A DNA stretch of 64,000 nt, taken from NCBI GenBank assembly GCA_964034945.1, contig OZ035960.1, positions 11,536,457-11,600,456 on the forward strand, in the 5' to 3' direction. The first letter of the stretch is position 1. Each line of letters starts with the position of its first letter. The stretch comes from Chrysopilus asiliformis. Lineage: Eukaryota; Arthropoda; Insecta; Diptera; Rhagionidae. A program made the position numbers and the translations under genes. This document shows, piece by piece, positions 1 through 12,845 of the stretch. The notes beneath the pieces are model-generated. The model ran no database searches. It had not been told where the DNA came from and saw only the letters and a program-made list of their open reading frames with translations.

Positions 1-1516
1 TACTGTTTTCAATTTGTTGCTCACATTTTCTGTGTCCTTCTTCGTTTCTTACTCGCTCGCCCCCCTGCAAAACATAAGCACTACTGAAGAGTTTTCTTGT
101 TTCAATTTCCGCAAAAGTGAGAAAAAAAGGATGTTTTTTGAAGGCGCGGATGGGCTAGTATCAGCACACAACCGGATGGTTAACTAGAGTCCAATGACTG
201 CTGGCCAGTGCGGATCCAATTTTTCTTTCCTTTTTGCAAACGGACCGTAGGTCCCTTTGTGTGGCGGTAAATAAAATTAGACGTGTATATAATGGTTCGC
301 CTGCAAAGCCTTTTGGGAATTGAGTGATTTATAAACATTGGAAGACAGTGTGAGATCTTCGTTTCTTTCAATGGCTCCTGATGATGGTTACCTTTTTCCT
401 TCCTTTATTTTCTATGGTTTTCCTGCCACACATGTAATCGAGATCACCAACGGTGAAATCCGTTTTTTTCTTTCTCGTTTTCCCTTTTATTAAAGAAAGT
501 GAGCCGAGTAGGGTCTTTCAAGTAGTCCTCAGAAGAAGTTCGTAAATATACATATATAGATACAGCAAGTGTACCTACGAGTTAGATAGATATCCTGAAC
601 TCCTCCTAAAATTTTTCTTTTCGATATTTTTTTTTATTCACTTTTATATCATTCCCTCGCCTCTAAGAGTAATTTGAAATTATTTTTGAAGTTCTATGGG
701 AGTTCGAAGCATGTGTTCAGTTTCTGTGAAAAGGATCATGAACTGACAATAAATATGTAATGGTGAAAGGAACATAAAATCGACACATGGTGGATTTGTA
801 TCCAGAAATCGTTTCGTTTATGGTTCAGAGATGTTTGCTGAATTGTGAATGAAGTTTCCTATGGAATTTTATAACATTTATTATCAAGAAAATGGGCAAA
901 AATAAAAATCGATTGAGCTTTGATTCGAAGTTTTCGTTTTTTTCCTATTTCAAATCATATATTTATTGGCAAATATCTATTCGCTCGATGATAATTTCAA
1001 CATATATGTAGTTGGAATATCTTGATTCGTTGACCAGCAAATCACCTCATAAATAGAAACCAATCATTCATACTAAATTATTGTGTGACCTTTGTGTGCG
1101 GAAGTTTTTGCCTATTTACAACGATAAAAGGTTTTATTACTCAATAAATTAAATTTTGTTAGAATTTTTTGGATAAAATCAACATTTCGAAATTTTTTTG
1201 CCATGCTACCAGTTTTACAATAAAATGACAATAACTTGTTATTTAAATGGAACTAGAACGTGGACGCGTCGTAGAAATATGGAACAAATCAGGACATTAC
1301 TTTCTTAACAAACTGTAAGAAAATAACATTATCCTATCAGGACCATCGAAAAAAATTTCAAAATTTGGCATTCGTGATCAGCGACCTCAAACTGCCTCTA
1401 ATGAAAATTTTCCCCAGAAAAATGGTCAAGAGTGTGTCTGCGTTATTCTTTCAGGACCTCCCGTTTCGAATTTTCAAAAATTTCATCGAATTCGTTATCA
1501 GTGATAGCTGTGGAAA
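1..1516. other. Non-coding stretch, no gene seen
   Basis: This is AT-rich sequence with homopolymer runs. No open frame shows a recognisable domain. Around 1440-1500 there is one degenerate copy of a dispersed repeat marked by the phrase CAGGACCTCCCGTTTCGAAT, which recurs elsewhere in the window. It is either upstream intron or 5' flank of the neuroligin gene. Confidence 0.6.
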
Positions 1517-1520
1517 TTAA

Positions 1521-1902
1521 CACGTTGAGCGCCACGTGCCCACCGGTGGTCATTCTTTGAATTACACTGTAGACCGCGTGCTTACGAGCGGGTATTCCTT
1601 GGGTGACATTCTGGGACCAACATTTTTTTTATTTATTTTTATTGATTTATTGCAAGTACCTACTACCAATTCCAAGTAAAATAGGTTTACATCCTGGGAC
1701 CAAACTTAATATTTCTCAAAGCTAAATAAATGTAAAAGGTTCCTACTATTAGTCACGACGATATCTCGAAATGAAACACATAGTGTGACCACGGGTGGTC
1801 ACGTTGTCCCACCATCGACATCCAATAATGACCACCGGTGGTTACTTGGTCCTCTGTTGGCAAATTAAAAGGTTCACCGGTGGTCACGTGGCGCTCAACG
1901 TG
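1521..1902. mobile_element. TTAA-target MITE with GACCACCGGTGGTC palindromes
   Basis: The element is 382 bp and is flanked on both sides by TTAA (1517-1520 and 1903-1906). Its inverted ends start CACGTTGAGCGCCACGTG and match over about 28 of 32 bases. Inside lie four copies of a CCACCGGTGG-type palindrome, two of them fully internal (1785-1802 and 1830-1843). A TTAA duplication is typical of piggyBac-type transposons, so this is best read as a non-autonomous piggyBac-like element. No transposase frame remains. Confidence 0.8.
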
Positions 1903-3757
1903 TTAATTTTATGTGGGCACGTTTATCATTGTTGGAACTGAATTCACTTTGAGTCTTTGAACATGAATATAGAGAAGACAGAAGTAAAAATCGGAACTTT
2001 TCAGATTTTTGTGCAAACATACGTAGTGGTACATTTCGATTAAAAAAAGAATCATTTAAATCGGTCCGGCAGAACTCTATAACCAAGGATATATGAAAAT
2101 TCTTATTAAAGATTACTTCAGAATATCACTTAAGTTTTACGCAGAAAAATATTTTTAGGTACGCCGCGCCTAAATATAAGGACTTTAAAAATACCTTTTT
2201 CTCTAAAAATAAATCATTTTATCTGTTGAAACTATGAATGTTCAAAATGTAAAAGTTGAGATTTTTTTCATATTCGAATAATGGATAACCATTTTTAGGG
2301 ATTTTGAAATACATATAACTGAAAGTGATAAATTAAACGTTGATATCAAAAATATCAAAGAAATAATATATGAAAATATTATACCCAACATAAGTCGATG
2401 AAGAGAAATGTATAAAGTTATTCTATACTTTGCGGTCTGATAGTCTGATAACAGGCAAATGTGCTTTAAACTACTCCTTTGCCGACCCACAAAACTTTTC
2501 ACTAGATAAGCCGACATTTGGTTAAAATTCTGAATAAGATGAATAAAAGATGAGGAAAAGTTCAAACATTGTAAACACTTGGCCTCTCAATCACACCACA
2601 CTTCATCTGACTTGCCATCACACCCCGTTCCCCGCAGTCACATATTTCCACCCGTGAGATGAAAAAAAAACACCTCACGGCACCGTCACCTCGAGTAGAG
2701 CGATATGGGAAAAGGTTTCGCCATATCGAAAAAGGGTTTTATGTGGTATTTAGACAGGAAATCGCTTCATCTTTAACACACATGGATACACATTTTAATA
2801 CTTAACCTCAAATGTTTTGGTATAAAATTTACGAGAGTTGCTGGTTATTTTTTTTTTACTTCCATATCATATCACGCACTCACTCTCCACTTCTTCGTCC
2901 TTTTTGCCACATTTTTGGATTACCTGTAATTTGACTATGGTATTCGGTAGAGCGATCCTTTTGTACACCATATTCAATGTATGCATATCTAAAAGGGTTT
3001 TTATCGTGTGGCTCGTATAGGGTTATTATACAGATTTAATTTTTCCACTGAAATCAAAAGCTCATTGATGTGTGAATGATTCGGTAAAATATGAGGTAAA
3101 GTCTAACAACAAGCTTGAGATTAGCGGGAGGGAAATCGATTTAATGCTGCCATAAGTTTTAAGTTGATGGTAAAATATTACTATGGTCGTGCATAGCAGT
3201 TTTATGGAAATATTTAAAATAGTTTCAATCCCAAGTTTAATTTTTGCAGTATGAAAGATAATTTCAAAGTGTTCTTTAGGGAGTTCTGTACATTCATGCC
3301 GTAAAATATGCTTTTTGGTAAACTTTAACACAATCCCAAAAGTTAAATGCCTTCGGATAATTCTTCCAGAAGATTAAATCACCCGAGAAAATTGAAGATT
3401 ATTGCGGAGAATAAATTTAAATTGAATTTAATTTGGGGGCAAAAATATGAAAACTAATAAATCTTGCAAATTTTTGAGTGCAAAAATTTGGGATGGAATT
3501 TTTTTTGTTAAAGCATTTTTGATTTCCACTTAACACTAGAATTATTGAATTACTCTTAAACGATAAGAAATTTTAAGGTCCAAATTTATAGTTTTAAAAG
3601 GTCACAAACGCATAAAAAATAGTCAATTGAATGATTTTATACATTGATATCGAGATAATAAAAAATAGGTAATTTTCAACTATAAAATAGTCGATTTTAC
3701 CGTAAACTTGGGAATAAAATAGTCAATTTTACAGATAAATAGTTAAATTTATATATA
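1903..3757. other. Non-coding, old repeat fragment at about 1960-2100
   Basis: No gene is supported. The segment 1960-2100 (TTTTTGTGCAAACATACG to AACCAAGGATATATG) matches sequences flanking the insertion at 20300-20691 and serves as an uninserted relative of that site. The remainder is AT-rich with short open frames of no recognisable family. Confidence 0.5.
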
Positions 3758-4092
3758 GGTTCAGCGTAGTCCAAGTGGTAAAGCACTTGGTCCGAATTCC
3801 GGAGGTCGGTGGATCAATTCCCGAATGTCGCACGCCGTGATTCAAGTCGACTCAATTTGCTTTACGAAATGAGTAGTGATAGTTGCCGTTTGGTGTTAAC
3901 GACATCATCGGTCTAGATTGCCATCACGGCCTCTACTGTTGATGGGTTGCAACGTAAAAACCTTACAAATGTTGTAATTCATCCATGATTCGCAATCCAC
4001 GTAAAATTGTAGGTGCGAAGTATGGAAGAAATTGTTATGAAACCTCAATTGAGGAGGCCCAGGCTCTTCGCGAGCTGTAGCGTTGAGGATGA
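3758..4092 (+). mobile_element. tRNA-derived SINE
   Basis: The first ~75 bases resemble a tRNA gene. An A-box-like TAGTCCAAGTGG lies at 3767-3778 and a B-box-like GGATCAATTCC at 3811-3821, about 32 bases apart as in RNA polymerase III promoters. A tRNA-unrelated body follows and ends in GAGGATGA beside a Helitron. The tail with ...TTCGCGAGCTGTAGCG is the style of 3' region seen in insect SINEs. No cloverleaf with a proper acceptor stem closes, so this is a retroposon, not a working tRNA gene. Confidence 0.6.
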
Positions 4093-4476
4093 TCATACAA
4101 TATATAAAAATGAATTGGTGTCTGTCTGTCTGGCTGTTCCTCTTTCACGCAAAAACGGCTGAACCGATTGACTTGAAATTTGGCATGAGTGTCTGTGGTA
4201 GTTCTGGTTCCAACATAGGCATACGGAAAAGTAACGCGAGGGGTGGGGGGAGTAAGGGGAGGGGTTAAAGTGATTTCGAAATTTAGTTTTTGCGCTATGT
4301 TACTCTTTCGCGGGGAAACTACTGAACCGATTGGGCTGAAATTTGGCATAAATGTTCGTCGGGGGTCCAGCCCCCACACTGACCCATTAAAAAGTTTTTA
4401 AGTTCTTTCCGGTTTTCTTCGTATTCTAAAACTTTGACAAAAAGCTTAACCCGGCGACGACGGGTATGCAAGCTGA
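4093..4476 (+). mobile_element. Non-autonomous Helitron, copy H1
   Basis: The copy begins TCATACAATATATAAAAATG and ends with hairpin CCCGGCGACGACGGG followed 8 bases later by CTGA. The base before TC is A and the base after the end is T, as expected for Helitron insertion between A and T. Near the 5' end is a GTCTGTCTG microsatellite, and in the body the phrase GGCTGAACCGATTGACTTG. The 3' end CTGA is a decayed CTAG, which the other three copies retain. Open frames here are shadows of the repeat. Confidence 0.78.
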
Positions 4477-5398
4477 TGATAAAATAAAAAACAATCTACA
4501 ATTGTCGGGGTCGTATCACGAAATACTCTAAATCAGAAATGATTTTCAATCGAAAATCAGGAATATTTGATGGCTAAAATATTCCACTTTGCTTTTGTTT
4601 ATTCTCGCTTTAAGAACTTCAAATAAAGACAGTATTATTGATATGACTAAAAAAAATCAGTTCTGAAAGGGTTTAAGTTTCGGAATAACTTCACATTTGC
4701 TGCATTCACAATTTTCCATTTATATGTTGATTAGAAACGAATATGGTTTTTTTTGTGCAGTCCAGGAATTTTATGAAAACACTGAAAAGACTGGAAAGTC
4801 TGAAAGTCTATATTGCTTAAAATAGAATCTGAAATAAATCTAACCTTAAGGACAGCAAACTAGAAAACATCTTTTCAAATATTAATGGATATTTACAAAG
4901 CTTAGAGAATAGGTATCCTTTTTTGACTCCTTCTGCAAATGTTGATATGTTCAGTGATAGAAAATAAAAATGGATATGCAAAGAAAATTTCACCTCAGAC
5001 AGGAAGTCTCAAATAAACTACTTATGTAGCACACAAGTTTTTTTTTTAGTTGATAAGAAAGATATAAACTTGCTGAAGATAGCATGCACACACATATAAA
5101 ACATACACTAATAACTTATTCATTTTTTCATTAATGGTTGAAAAAGAGAGTGATAAATAGGAAACGAACGACTTTGTGTAGGAGTTTTTTTTTTCTTTGA
5201 ATTTTTAAGTAAGGAACATAGCATAAAAGTCAAGTTTTCATACTAAAATGTGATAGTTTGGTGCTATTTACACATAATTCTGAATCATTGCTTTGTTGAA
5301 TATGATTTTTCCAAGTACTTTTCGGACCATGATTTTTTTTTGTGATTTCTTGTTTTTATCATTATTTCTGCTTCCTCGGACTTTCGACATTTGAATTA
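4477..5398. other. Non-coding, no feature seen
   Basis: This is AT-rich sequence with no recognisable gene, repeat end or RNA. Confidence 0.5.
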
Positions 5399-5402
5399 TT
5401 AA

Positions 5403-6898
5403 AAGGTCCGCATTCACAGAATTCTTGCGAATGAGTTTATATCCTTTCGGATGTGTGGATAGGCTATCCTTCCAGAGCGATTTCGCCACGATTCCTTTTT
5501 GTATCCTTATCAAAGTTCCACAGTGTGAATGGATGAATGAAGGTGATTTGAAAAGGATACGTCGAGGATAAATATGTGCTCCTATAATTATCCCATGAAT
5601 AAAAAATATATTCCTAGTCGTATATGGCAGCGTAGAGAAAAAGTTTAGGTGCCTATCGCTATGTAGTAAATATATGCCAATAATAGATGAAGAGCTTATA
5701 TCTAACTCAATGCTGACAAATTCTGTGTAAAGCGTCAAGGTTTTAATGGAAAACTATTCAAAAACTATCATTTTTAATAGCTCTTTTAAATACATGAGAG
5801 AATTTCTTTTGAAATTTCGGATTTGATCAAATGTTTTTGTTTTTGCGAGAGGATGTAAAACTGATATTCACATATATGTGTGTGAATTAACGTCAGAGGT
5901 TATATTCCTTCAGAAAAAATGTACCAACAAAATGAATAGTTGAATAGATCTTATTTGTATTCTCTGAATCATGAAAAATATGTTTTGTGAATGTGTGTAT
6001 TATAAATGGTCGTACAAATGGTCGTTAAACCGATTTTTAGCATTCCGCACTTTTTTCTTTCTTTTTTTTTTTGAAAATCTTTTTTTTTCTCGTTTTTTCA
6101 ACATTTTCTTCTTCAGGATGAAAGGATGAAAATGTTGTAGAAAATGAAATCAACTATAATAATGAATAGACGTGTTTTGTTGTAGATATTTATATAACAT
6201 GAGAAAAATTAGATAATAGCATAAAATGTATTGTTTTAATGGTTTCAAGATGATACTTTCTATTATTAGTAACCATTAATTTTATTTAATGTGACTATAA
6301 AATTCTTTGGATATTCTTACAACATAAAATCTTATGATTTTGATCTTTTCACCCTCTTGAAAATACAATAGTCGGCCATTGTAATATTTCTAATTAAAAT
6401 TTATTATGAAATAAATATTTTTACGTAGCAAATTTCTTGTAATTTTATTAACATACCAATTGTTGAACCGAAATTCGAAGGCAACACATATTATTTAGGG
6501 GATTTGACCATAAAAAATATTTTATTTAAGTAAAGCGATTAATTGATCAATAAAATTGTTGACTAGATTATGAGTTGGTTTTCGTCGGTTGAAAGTACAC
6601 GTTTGAGAAATGCCAAATAAATAAGGAAATTACTTTGTGATTTGCCTTTGAGAAAATAGTGTTATCCTTGCAGGACCTCGCTGGCAAATTTCAAAACCAT
6701 TAGATTCGATATCAGAAAACTTAATAAAAAACCGGTAAAGATAATTTTTCCGAGAAAACGTCTAAAAAAGAATATTTTTCTGATCCTTCCGTTTCGAATT
6801 TTGAATTTCCAGTGGCGAAATCGCTCTGGAAGGATATCTTATCCACACATCCGAAAGGATATAAACTCATTCGCAAGAATTTTGTGAATGCGGACCTT
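5403..6898. mobile_element. 1.5-kb TTAA-flanked element with long inverted ends
   Basis: Two arms of about 90 bases (5403-5490 and 6815-6898) are near-identical inverted copies. The outer ends begin AAGGTCCGCATTCACA and each abuts TTAA (5399-5402 and 6899-6902). The interior is AT-rich with no transposase. The 156-codon minus-strand frame at 5268-5738 runs across the left boundary of the element, so it is unlikely to be a gene. The TTAA duplication suggests a piggyBac-type or similar transposase mobilised it. Confidence 0.65.
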
Positions 6899-7114
6899 TT
6901 AATCTGCCTCTAAAACTATTACTGTAAATTTCCTCGAGAAAAAAAAATTAAAAAAATTGCCACTCCGACCCGCGGCCAGGATACAAAAGGGTAGTGGTTA
7001 CAGGAGAAGGGGTGTAAAAATTTGGGAAGAAAGTAATTTTAAAAATCCTTGAGTATTTTTCAATCCAAAAATTTTATTGAGAAAATTTTAATACAACTAT
7101 TGATTATAGTTTAA

Positions 7115-7498
7115 AGGTGCCGCTCCACATGAGAGTAAATGCCGGCGAGAACCTTTCGATAGCAGCTACTCGCAAATGGACATGTCTCTGAGAGTCGCTC
7201 GTAGAAACTCGTAAAAACTCGCGAGCTAGTTTCTGCGAGCTGTCAAAAGTGATTCTACTCTCTAGTCGACACGCACCCACTGAACTCTCGGGGAGTTGCT
7301 CGCCAGATACGAACGGCGTCTGAATTTCGCTAGTAGCTCTCGAGAACTTGCCAAAGCAAGATGTCAAAAAAATCAAGATATTGGTCTTGAAAACAGAAAA
7401 ATCGCCGAAATTAACTCTCAAATGGACAATCTCCCGCGAGTAACTCTCGAGAGTTTTTGAGATTAACTCGCGTATTTACTCTCATGTGAAGCGGCATC
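7115..7498. mobile_element. TTAA-target MITE, TGCCGCTCCACATGAG family, copy 1
   Basis: The element is 384 bp, flanked by TTAA at 7111-7114 and 7499-7502. Its ends share GCCGCTCCACATGAGAGTAA in inverted orientation with few mismatches. The interior carries repeated ACTCTC and GAGAG words. A second, right-truncated copy lies at 23102-23440. The open frame 7104-7421 is created by the repeat. Confidence 0.72.
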
Positions 7499-7609
7499 TT
7501 AATACACTCGAATTATTGAAAATGTTTTAATACTTTTTGACATTAAATTTTAATTATTTTGTATTACAGATATAATACAAAATAATTAAAATTATTTTAA
7601 CAAGTAATA

Positions 7610-8251
7610 AGGGCTTAAGTCGAATTTCTTGATTTTTCAGGAGAAGCATTTTAATATTTATGAAACTTTAACTGTCGGTGGCAAAATGGTATCAAACCGA
7701 ATTTAAAAATCTATAACTACAAAATATTATGAAAAGTAAGCTTTTTACGATTGGTTTAATCTGGTTTATTCAAACTTAATATTTTCAGAGAAATTAACGA
7801 TTATTTTACTTTAGCCACTCTTTCAAAACTTTTTCATATCTTAGAAATGGCTACAATCAATGGCTAAAGTCAAGTTAAGCCCCTAAAAACCTATACCCCG
7901 ATTTCAAAAACAGGCCAAAACAGACTTTAGCCTGCTCGGTTGGGAAAAGTTAAAAGCGAAGAATGAACTAACTCGACTTAAGCCACTATTCCACGTGCAA
8001 AAACGATCAAATTAATGCAGCTTCGCGCCCATAAGAGTGGATTAAGTCTATACAAATATATATGGGATCTGACTTTAGCCGTTCTTCCAAATGCAACTTG
8101 GAAATTTTTTGACTTAAGCCGTTTGGTGGGGTAGCCTATAACGGTCAAAAATGGTCATAGAAACTAACGGGTCAGTGAAATTAAAAGCATTTTGGAAATA
8201 GAAGACAATTCTGTAAAAACATTGAAAACTGCTAAAGTCGAGTTAGGCCCT
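7610..8251. mobile_element. TA-target MITE with repeated GACTTAAGCC motifs
   Basis: Inverted ends AGGGCTTAAGTCGA and AGGGCCTAACTCGA (right end read on the minus strand) are flanked by TA at 7608-7609 and 8252-8253. The 642-bp interior contains at least six variants of GACTTAAGCC or its complement. A TA duplication fits a Tc1/mariner-type mobiliser. No transposase is present. Confidence 0.55.
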
Positions 8252-11200
8252 TACAACTTGTGACCACAGATATATTATAGGTACTTAAATACTTTGAATA
8301 TTAAAATCTACTATTTTATTAAAAATTGTAGAATTTACAATCAAATTTAATAAAAAAAATATTTGAAAAATTTCTAATCCATGCGTTGGATTGAAATCTA
8401 ATCACGTTCTTGATTAGATTTTAATTTGGATTAGATATCGTCTTAGTGTAATCCAATTTTGATTACATATAGGTAGGTGCAGATTGTTTTACCCTAAGAT
8501 ACGACATATTAAATAGGGAATTCCCAATCAAAATCTTTTCAGCGCTTGGCGTGCAAAGAATTAACGGATCGAGGAAAGTGTATTTTTTTAATAGCAAATG
8601 CTTTTCTGAACTGCGGTTATAATACAATATTTTCACTACTTCCTCCTTGCGAGGATAACGTAAGATGTTGCCAGGATATTACAAGAATTTTCCGGTAAAA
8701 AATCTCATCTAGGAGTTTTTGGGGTCCTTAATCCGTTTCTAGAGTCAAAGAGTCCGTAAAGATATCTCAAAGGCAAGAATAAGACTAAAAATTATAAAAA
8801 TAAACAAAACATAATTTTTTTTTATTTAAAGAATGTACTAAAAAGGGGAAAAAATATTTTTTTGTGCGCCGTGTATCAGATTTATTTCTGAGAGATCAAA
8901 GTATAGGAAATTAAAAAAATACTTATCTCGTTTTTATTTCTTATACACATCGTCAAAGAAAAATTATGTTTTTCTTTTTATCACATTTTTATAATAATAG
9001 TTTTTATTTAGTTTTTTTGTAGATTATTTTTAAGGGAGCAAAAATTCTTGTCCTGTTTTTCCGACAAATCTTCACTAAAAAAATTGAATACTTTTTGAAG
9101 ACTAATTTTTCAGAGGATTTTCAAAATCATTTTCCTGAGTTTTTCCGTACCGTCAGCTAGTTTTATTTATTTAAACGAACTTCTACTTCAATTACGACTG
9201 TTACCATAAAAAATAGCATTTCCAATATAAATATATTTTCCTTTATATGCATCCAAATCGTATTGCGTCAATTTGTGTTTGGATATGGTTACGTATTTGT
9301 AAGGTTTTGAACTGAAATACATCGAATGTTGATAGTAGTAGCTTTCTCAGCTAAAATAAATTGAAGGATATATTTGGATCTGACAACCACAGGATTTTGA
9401 TGTGCAACCACGTATGTAAATTCTATGTCGCTTTTAAAAAGCAATTTATATTCTCTTTCAAGCAGTTCCTTAGACCTTACTCAATATGTACACTGTTGGA
9501 ATCTTTGGGCTTTAGTGTAAGTAGACAGAAAGCGCTAACATTGAGTGCAAATGAATGTGATGTGTTGTCATGCACCTTTAGAAAACATACCTGTTTAAGC
9601 AGATTCAAACCCAATGTACATTCATAGATATTGTATGTATACTTTCAGCATGAAGATGTTGTAAATTATTCACGAGTGAATGTAAACATAAACTGTTTCT
9701 CATCATAGAACACAATAAATAACCTTTTCGAATGCGGTTTTCATCCAACACCGTAAAGTACACTTTAAAGCTTAACTAAGCAGATATGCATTCGGTGTGG
9801 AAGGATATTTCGATGGTATGTGGACAAACAGCATTCATCGGGAGATAACAAACAATCGTTTTAATAGCGTATCCTTTTACCATAGGCGAAATTAAGGACA
9901 TCTTCTATGCACCGCTCGAAAGTTTACATATTTGAGGTTGAATAGATAGGAATGCACTGCGTCAGGTTTTCATTATGTTGGTGTTTAGATAATAGCACAT
10001 AGAGAAAATAAATATTAATATTTTTACTTCCTTGATGCAATCTCGCTCCCTCGTCAAAAATCCTATCAAACGATGCCAGATTCGCAGCTACTTAAGTTCG
10101 AGCTCAGCTTGATCGGTGCTTAGTTGTGAAATTGTCCGCTTCAGGTTCACATCGAAATTATCCACTTTTTTAAAAATATTCCGGTTATCCGAATAGTCAA
10201 AGTGTTTAAAAGTGTTCATAAGAAAAAGGGATATTTTTTTGTGGACTTCCAAATATTTTATCAGTACTTCCTTAGAATGAAAACAGCAAAGGATAGTCAA
10301 TTTGTGCTTAATAAAATGTTATTTAAAACTGTGATATTTCTGATACAAGTGCATTCGAGATGGCGGTATCCTGATTTCGTAAATAACTAAAACTAGAGTG
10401 AATTTGGATTAACTTTCATTCCACGTATCCAGAACGTGCTGGATTATATAAATAAATCATGTGACACATCTCAAGGATTCTGCGAATGCAATGAGCTCTT
10501 TTAAGTGAGTGCTTTATGTCCTTTTCACCGCCATTCCACGTTCATATTTGGTATCTAAATTTTTCTGTTACTTTGGTTTTTTTCTTTACTCCCCTTCGTC
10601 TTCATCATCGCGGTTGTCTTGTATTGTTTTATGTTCACACGTAAAACATAAATGTATAATCAGAACCGGATGAATATTTAATATAACCCATCTCGTTTTA
10701 GATTTCAAAGTAAATGCGATGCGAATGGGTCGAGGTTGACACCGCAAAAGTGTGGTTTATGTTTTTCAACTTTACGATCTGTCAAAAAGAGATTTTTACC
10801 GGTATTTTGGTACTTTCTCCTGTATTTTTTTATATTTTGTTTACCTGTTCATTAATTTAACATGTTTTTAATGGTATTACGGGCGCGAGCTTTTAGCACC
10901 CATGAAGTATAAAAATTATTACCTTTTAATGTAAAGACAGAGTCGGGATGGCTTTCGTAATGTCTTCATGTTAATCTGAATCAGTGGAATTATATTATTG
11001 AATTAAGTTCTAAGCGATTCTTCATGTTTTTGGCAATTATATTATTTTCTGATTTCATAAATCAATGAACATTTTTGTAATGCATTTGATAATCAATTAG
11101 AATATTAGATTTAGTATACCGTTTGTAATGCATCGAACGAAACGTCGGACACAAAAATTAACTATACTAGAACTGTAACTTCGTCTGTCTGTTCACATGA

Positions 11201-11371
11201 TAACCTGAGACCGAATTTAGCTATAGACATGAAATTTTTCTCAAATTCGTTTCTAGTGAAAAATAAGGGTAAGTTCTTTAGTGGGCAATATTAAACCATA
11301 AAACCACAAAAATCAAATTGTTTTTTGCGATTTTCTCGAAAACAGTGCGTCAAACCGAAAAATTTATTAAG
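8252..11371. other. Non-coding, no gene seen
   Basis: The longest open frames (for example 9361-9627) show no domain, no codon bias and no splice context. Nothing in this 3.1-kb stretch is assigned. Confidence 0.5.
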
Positions 11372-11989
11372 GAAACATAACAAAAGCTATAATTGCCAAT
11401 CTGGCAATCATTGGAGACCCGCATGGTGATATTCGTATCAAAATTCGAACAGTTGTACCAAAATTCCACTTTGAAGTCAAACTTTCCAATAAGATTTTTT
11501 AAAATTCATTCCAATCGGATTTTGATGTATGGGAGTTTTATGTAGAATCATATCCTAAATAACTTTTGTTCTTGGACTTTTTTGATAAGATACACCGTTT
11601 TTGAGATATTCACAAAAAACCGTTTCGTTCGTATGGGGGGTACCCCCCCTAACGGACCATATTGGCTCATGAACGAACTTGGCCCCGAATTTTACGAAAA
11701 ACCAATCTGCGCAAAATTTCAAGTCTCTAGCTCAATCCGTGCGCCCAAAATCCGCGCCACAGACGGACGGACGGACGGACAGACGGACAGACGGACGGAC
11801 AGACGAACGGACAGACGGACGGACAGACGAACGTACAGACGGACGGACGGAGATGCTAAATTCAACTTTTTTTATCATTCTAAACACACTGGTGTAATTC
11901 ATTTTTTTGTCTGATGACGGGATCTTGGCGTTACAAACGGTAAGGCAAATCTAATATACCCTTTGGTTTCGCAATACGGGTATAAAAAT
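11372..11989 (+). mobile_element. Microsatellite-bearing repeat (GACG/GACA family), copy F1
   Basis: The copy starts near CATAACAAAAGCTATAATTG and ends ACGGGTATAAAAAT. It has a (GACG/GACA)n core at about 11761-11850. Near the start is CCCGCATGGTGAT and near the end GGTTTCGCAATACGGG, a decayed inverted pair that is clearer in other copies. Sub-terminal inverted repeats, a variable microsatellite core and a terminal hairpin recall Helentron or DINE-1-like elements of Diptera, but the class is inferred. The GRTDRRTD-type peptides predicted here are artefacts of the core. Confidence 0.65.
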
Positions 11990-12351
11990 GTATTTAGGAT
12001 ATGATTTTACATAGATCTTCCATACATCAAATTCAAATGAACCACTGTTTCTCCCTTCCCTTTACAAGTGGAAAATTTTCAATAAAAATTCTATCTATAC
12101 TCATATCGAGTATTTGACTGGCCATTGAAAGCTTTTCTTATGTTTTCTGTGGCTTTGTAAAAATACCAATTTATCCAAAAGCGCCGCAGGCGAAATATTG
12201 TAAAATACATACGTCATTTGTGACGGACTGTTAAAAAAATACGCCGCAAGCGAAAAAACGGTAATTTGCAGCAACCACCAGCCGAAATAGAGTATTTTTT
12301 GCAATTTTATGATCTTTTTTTTTCTAGCGTTTGATAAGTTATAACACTTAA

Positions 12352-12671
12352 CCCATTCAGTACGATTTTCGAAATTATTATTATTATTAAAAAATCAATC
12401 TTGGTGTTTATTTTAATATTTATAGGACTAAAAAATATTTTCTGTAAAAAATGGTCCTTGGGTTATTCAGGATATTTCTAGGATTTGTTGCTATATGGTA
12501 ACACATAATTTCCACTAATGTTTGTTATGACTTAAATAAACAAATTCCACAAAACTTCTCATAATTCTTGAAATTAAAATCATTTTGTAGATATGTATTA
12601 ATTTGATACTTTGAGGTTTTTTAAGCTAATCTAGTAAATGTTACCGTATGGTAACAAAAAGATTGAAAGGG
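12352..12671. mobile_element. TTAA-target MITE with CCC ends
   Basis: TTAA flanks the element at 12348-12351 and 12672-12675. Ends are CCCATTCAGTAC and, on the other strand, CCCTTTCAATCT, an imperfect inverted pair beginning CCC as piggyBac ends often do. An interrupted palindrome GTTACCGTATGGTAAC lies at 12640-12655 near the right end. Length is 320 bp, with no coding capacity. Confidence 0.6.
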
Positions 12672-12746
12672 TTAATTGAAAAATCCTGGACAAAAGTTTA
12701 GTTTCTGGTACGCTGGGGCCACATGACTGAACCCCATGTTTATTTG

Positions 12747-12769
12747 AAAAAAAAAAAAAAAAAAAAAAA
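12747..12769 (+). repeat. Poly(A) run of 23
   Basis: This is an uninterrupted run of 23 A residues between TATTTG and CTTTGG. It could be a retroposon tail, but no SINE or LINE body was recognised upstream. Confidence 0.9.
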
Positions 12770-12845
12770 CTTTGGAAAATCATAGATTTACCCCTTCTTA
12801 TTCGATCAAATTTGCATTACTAAAGAAGTGATCTACCAAGCCAGG

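Noticed and set aside
3758..3832. Functional tRNA gene
   Set aside because: A- and B-box-like motifs are present, but the acceptor stem does not close and the sequence continues into a SINE body.
5268..5738. 156-codon open frame on the minus strand
   Set aside because: It runs across the left TTAA boundary of a transposon and includes one inverted arm. No domain or splice context is visible.
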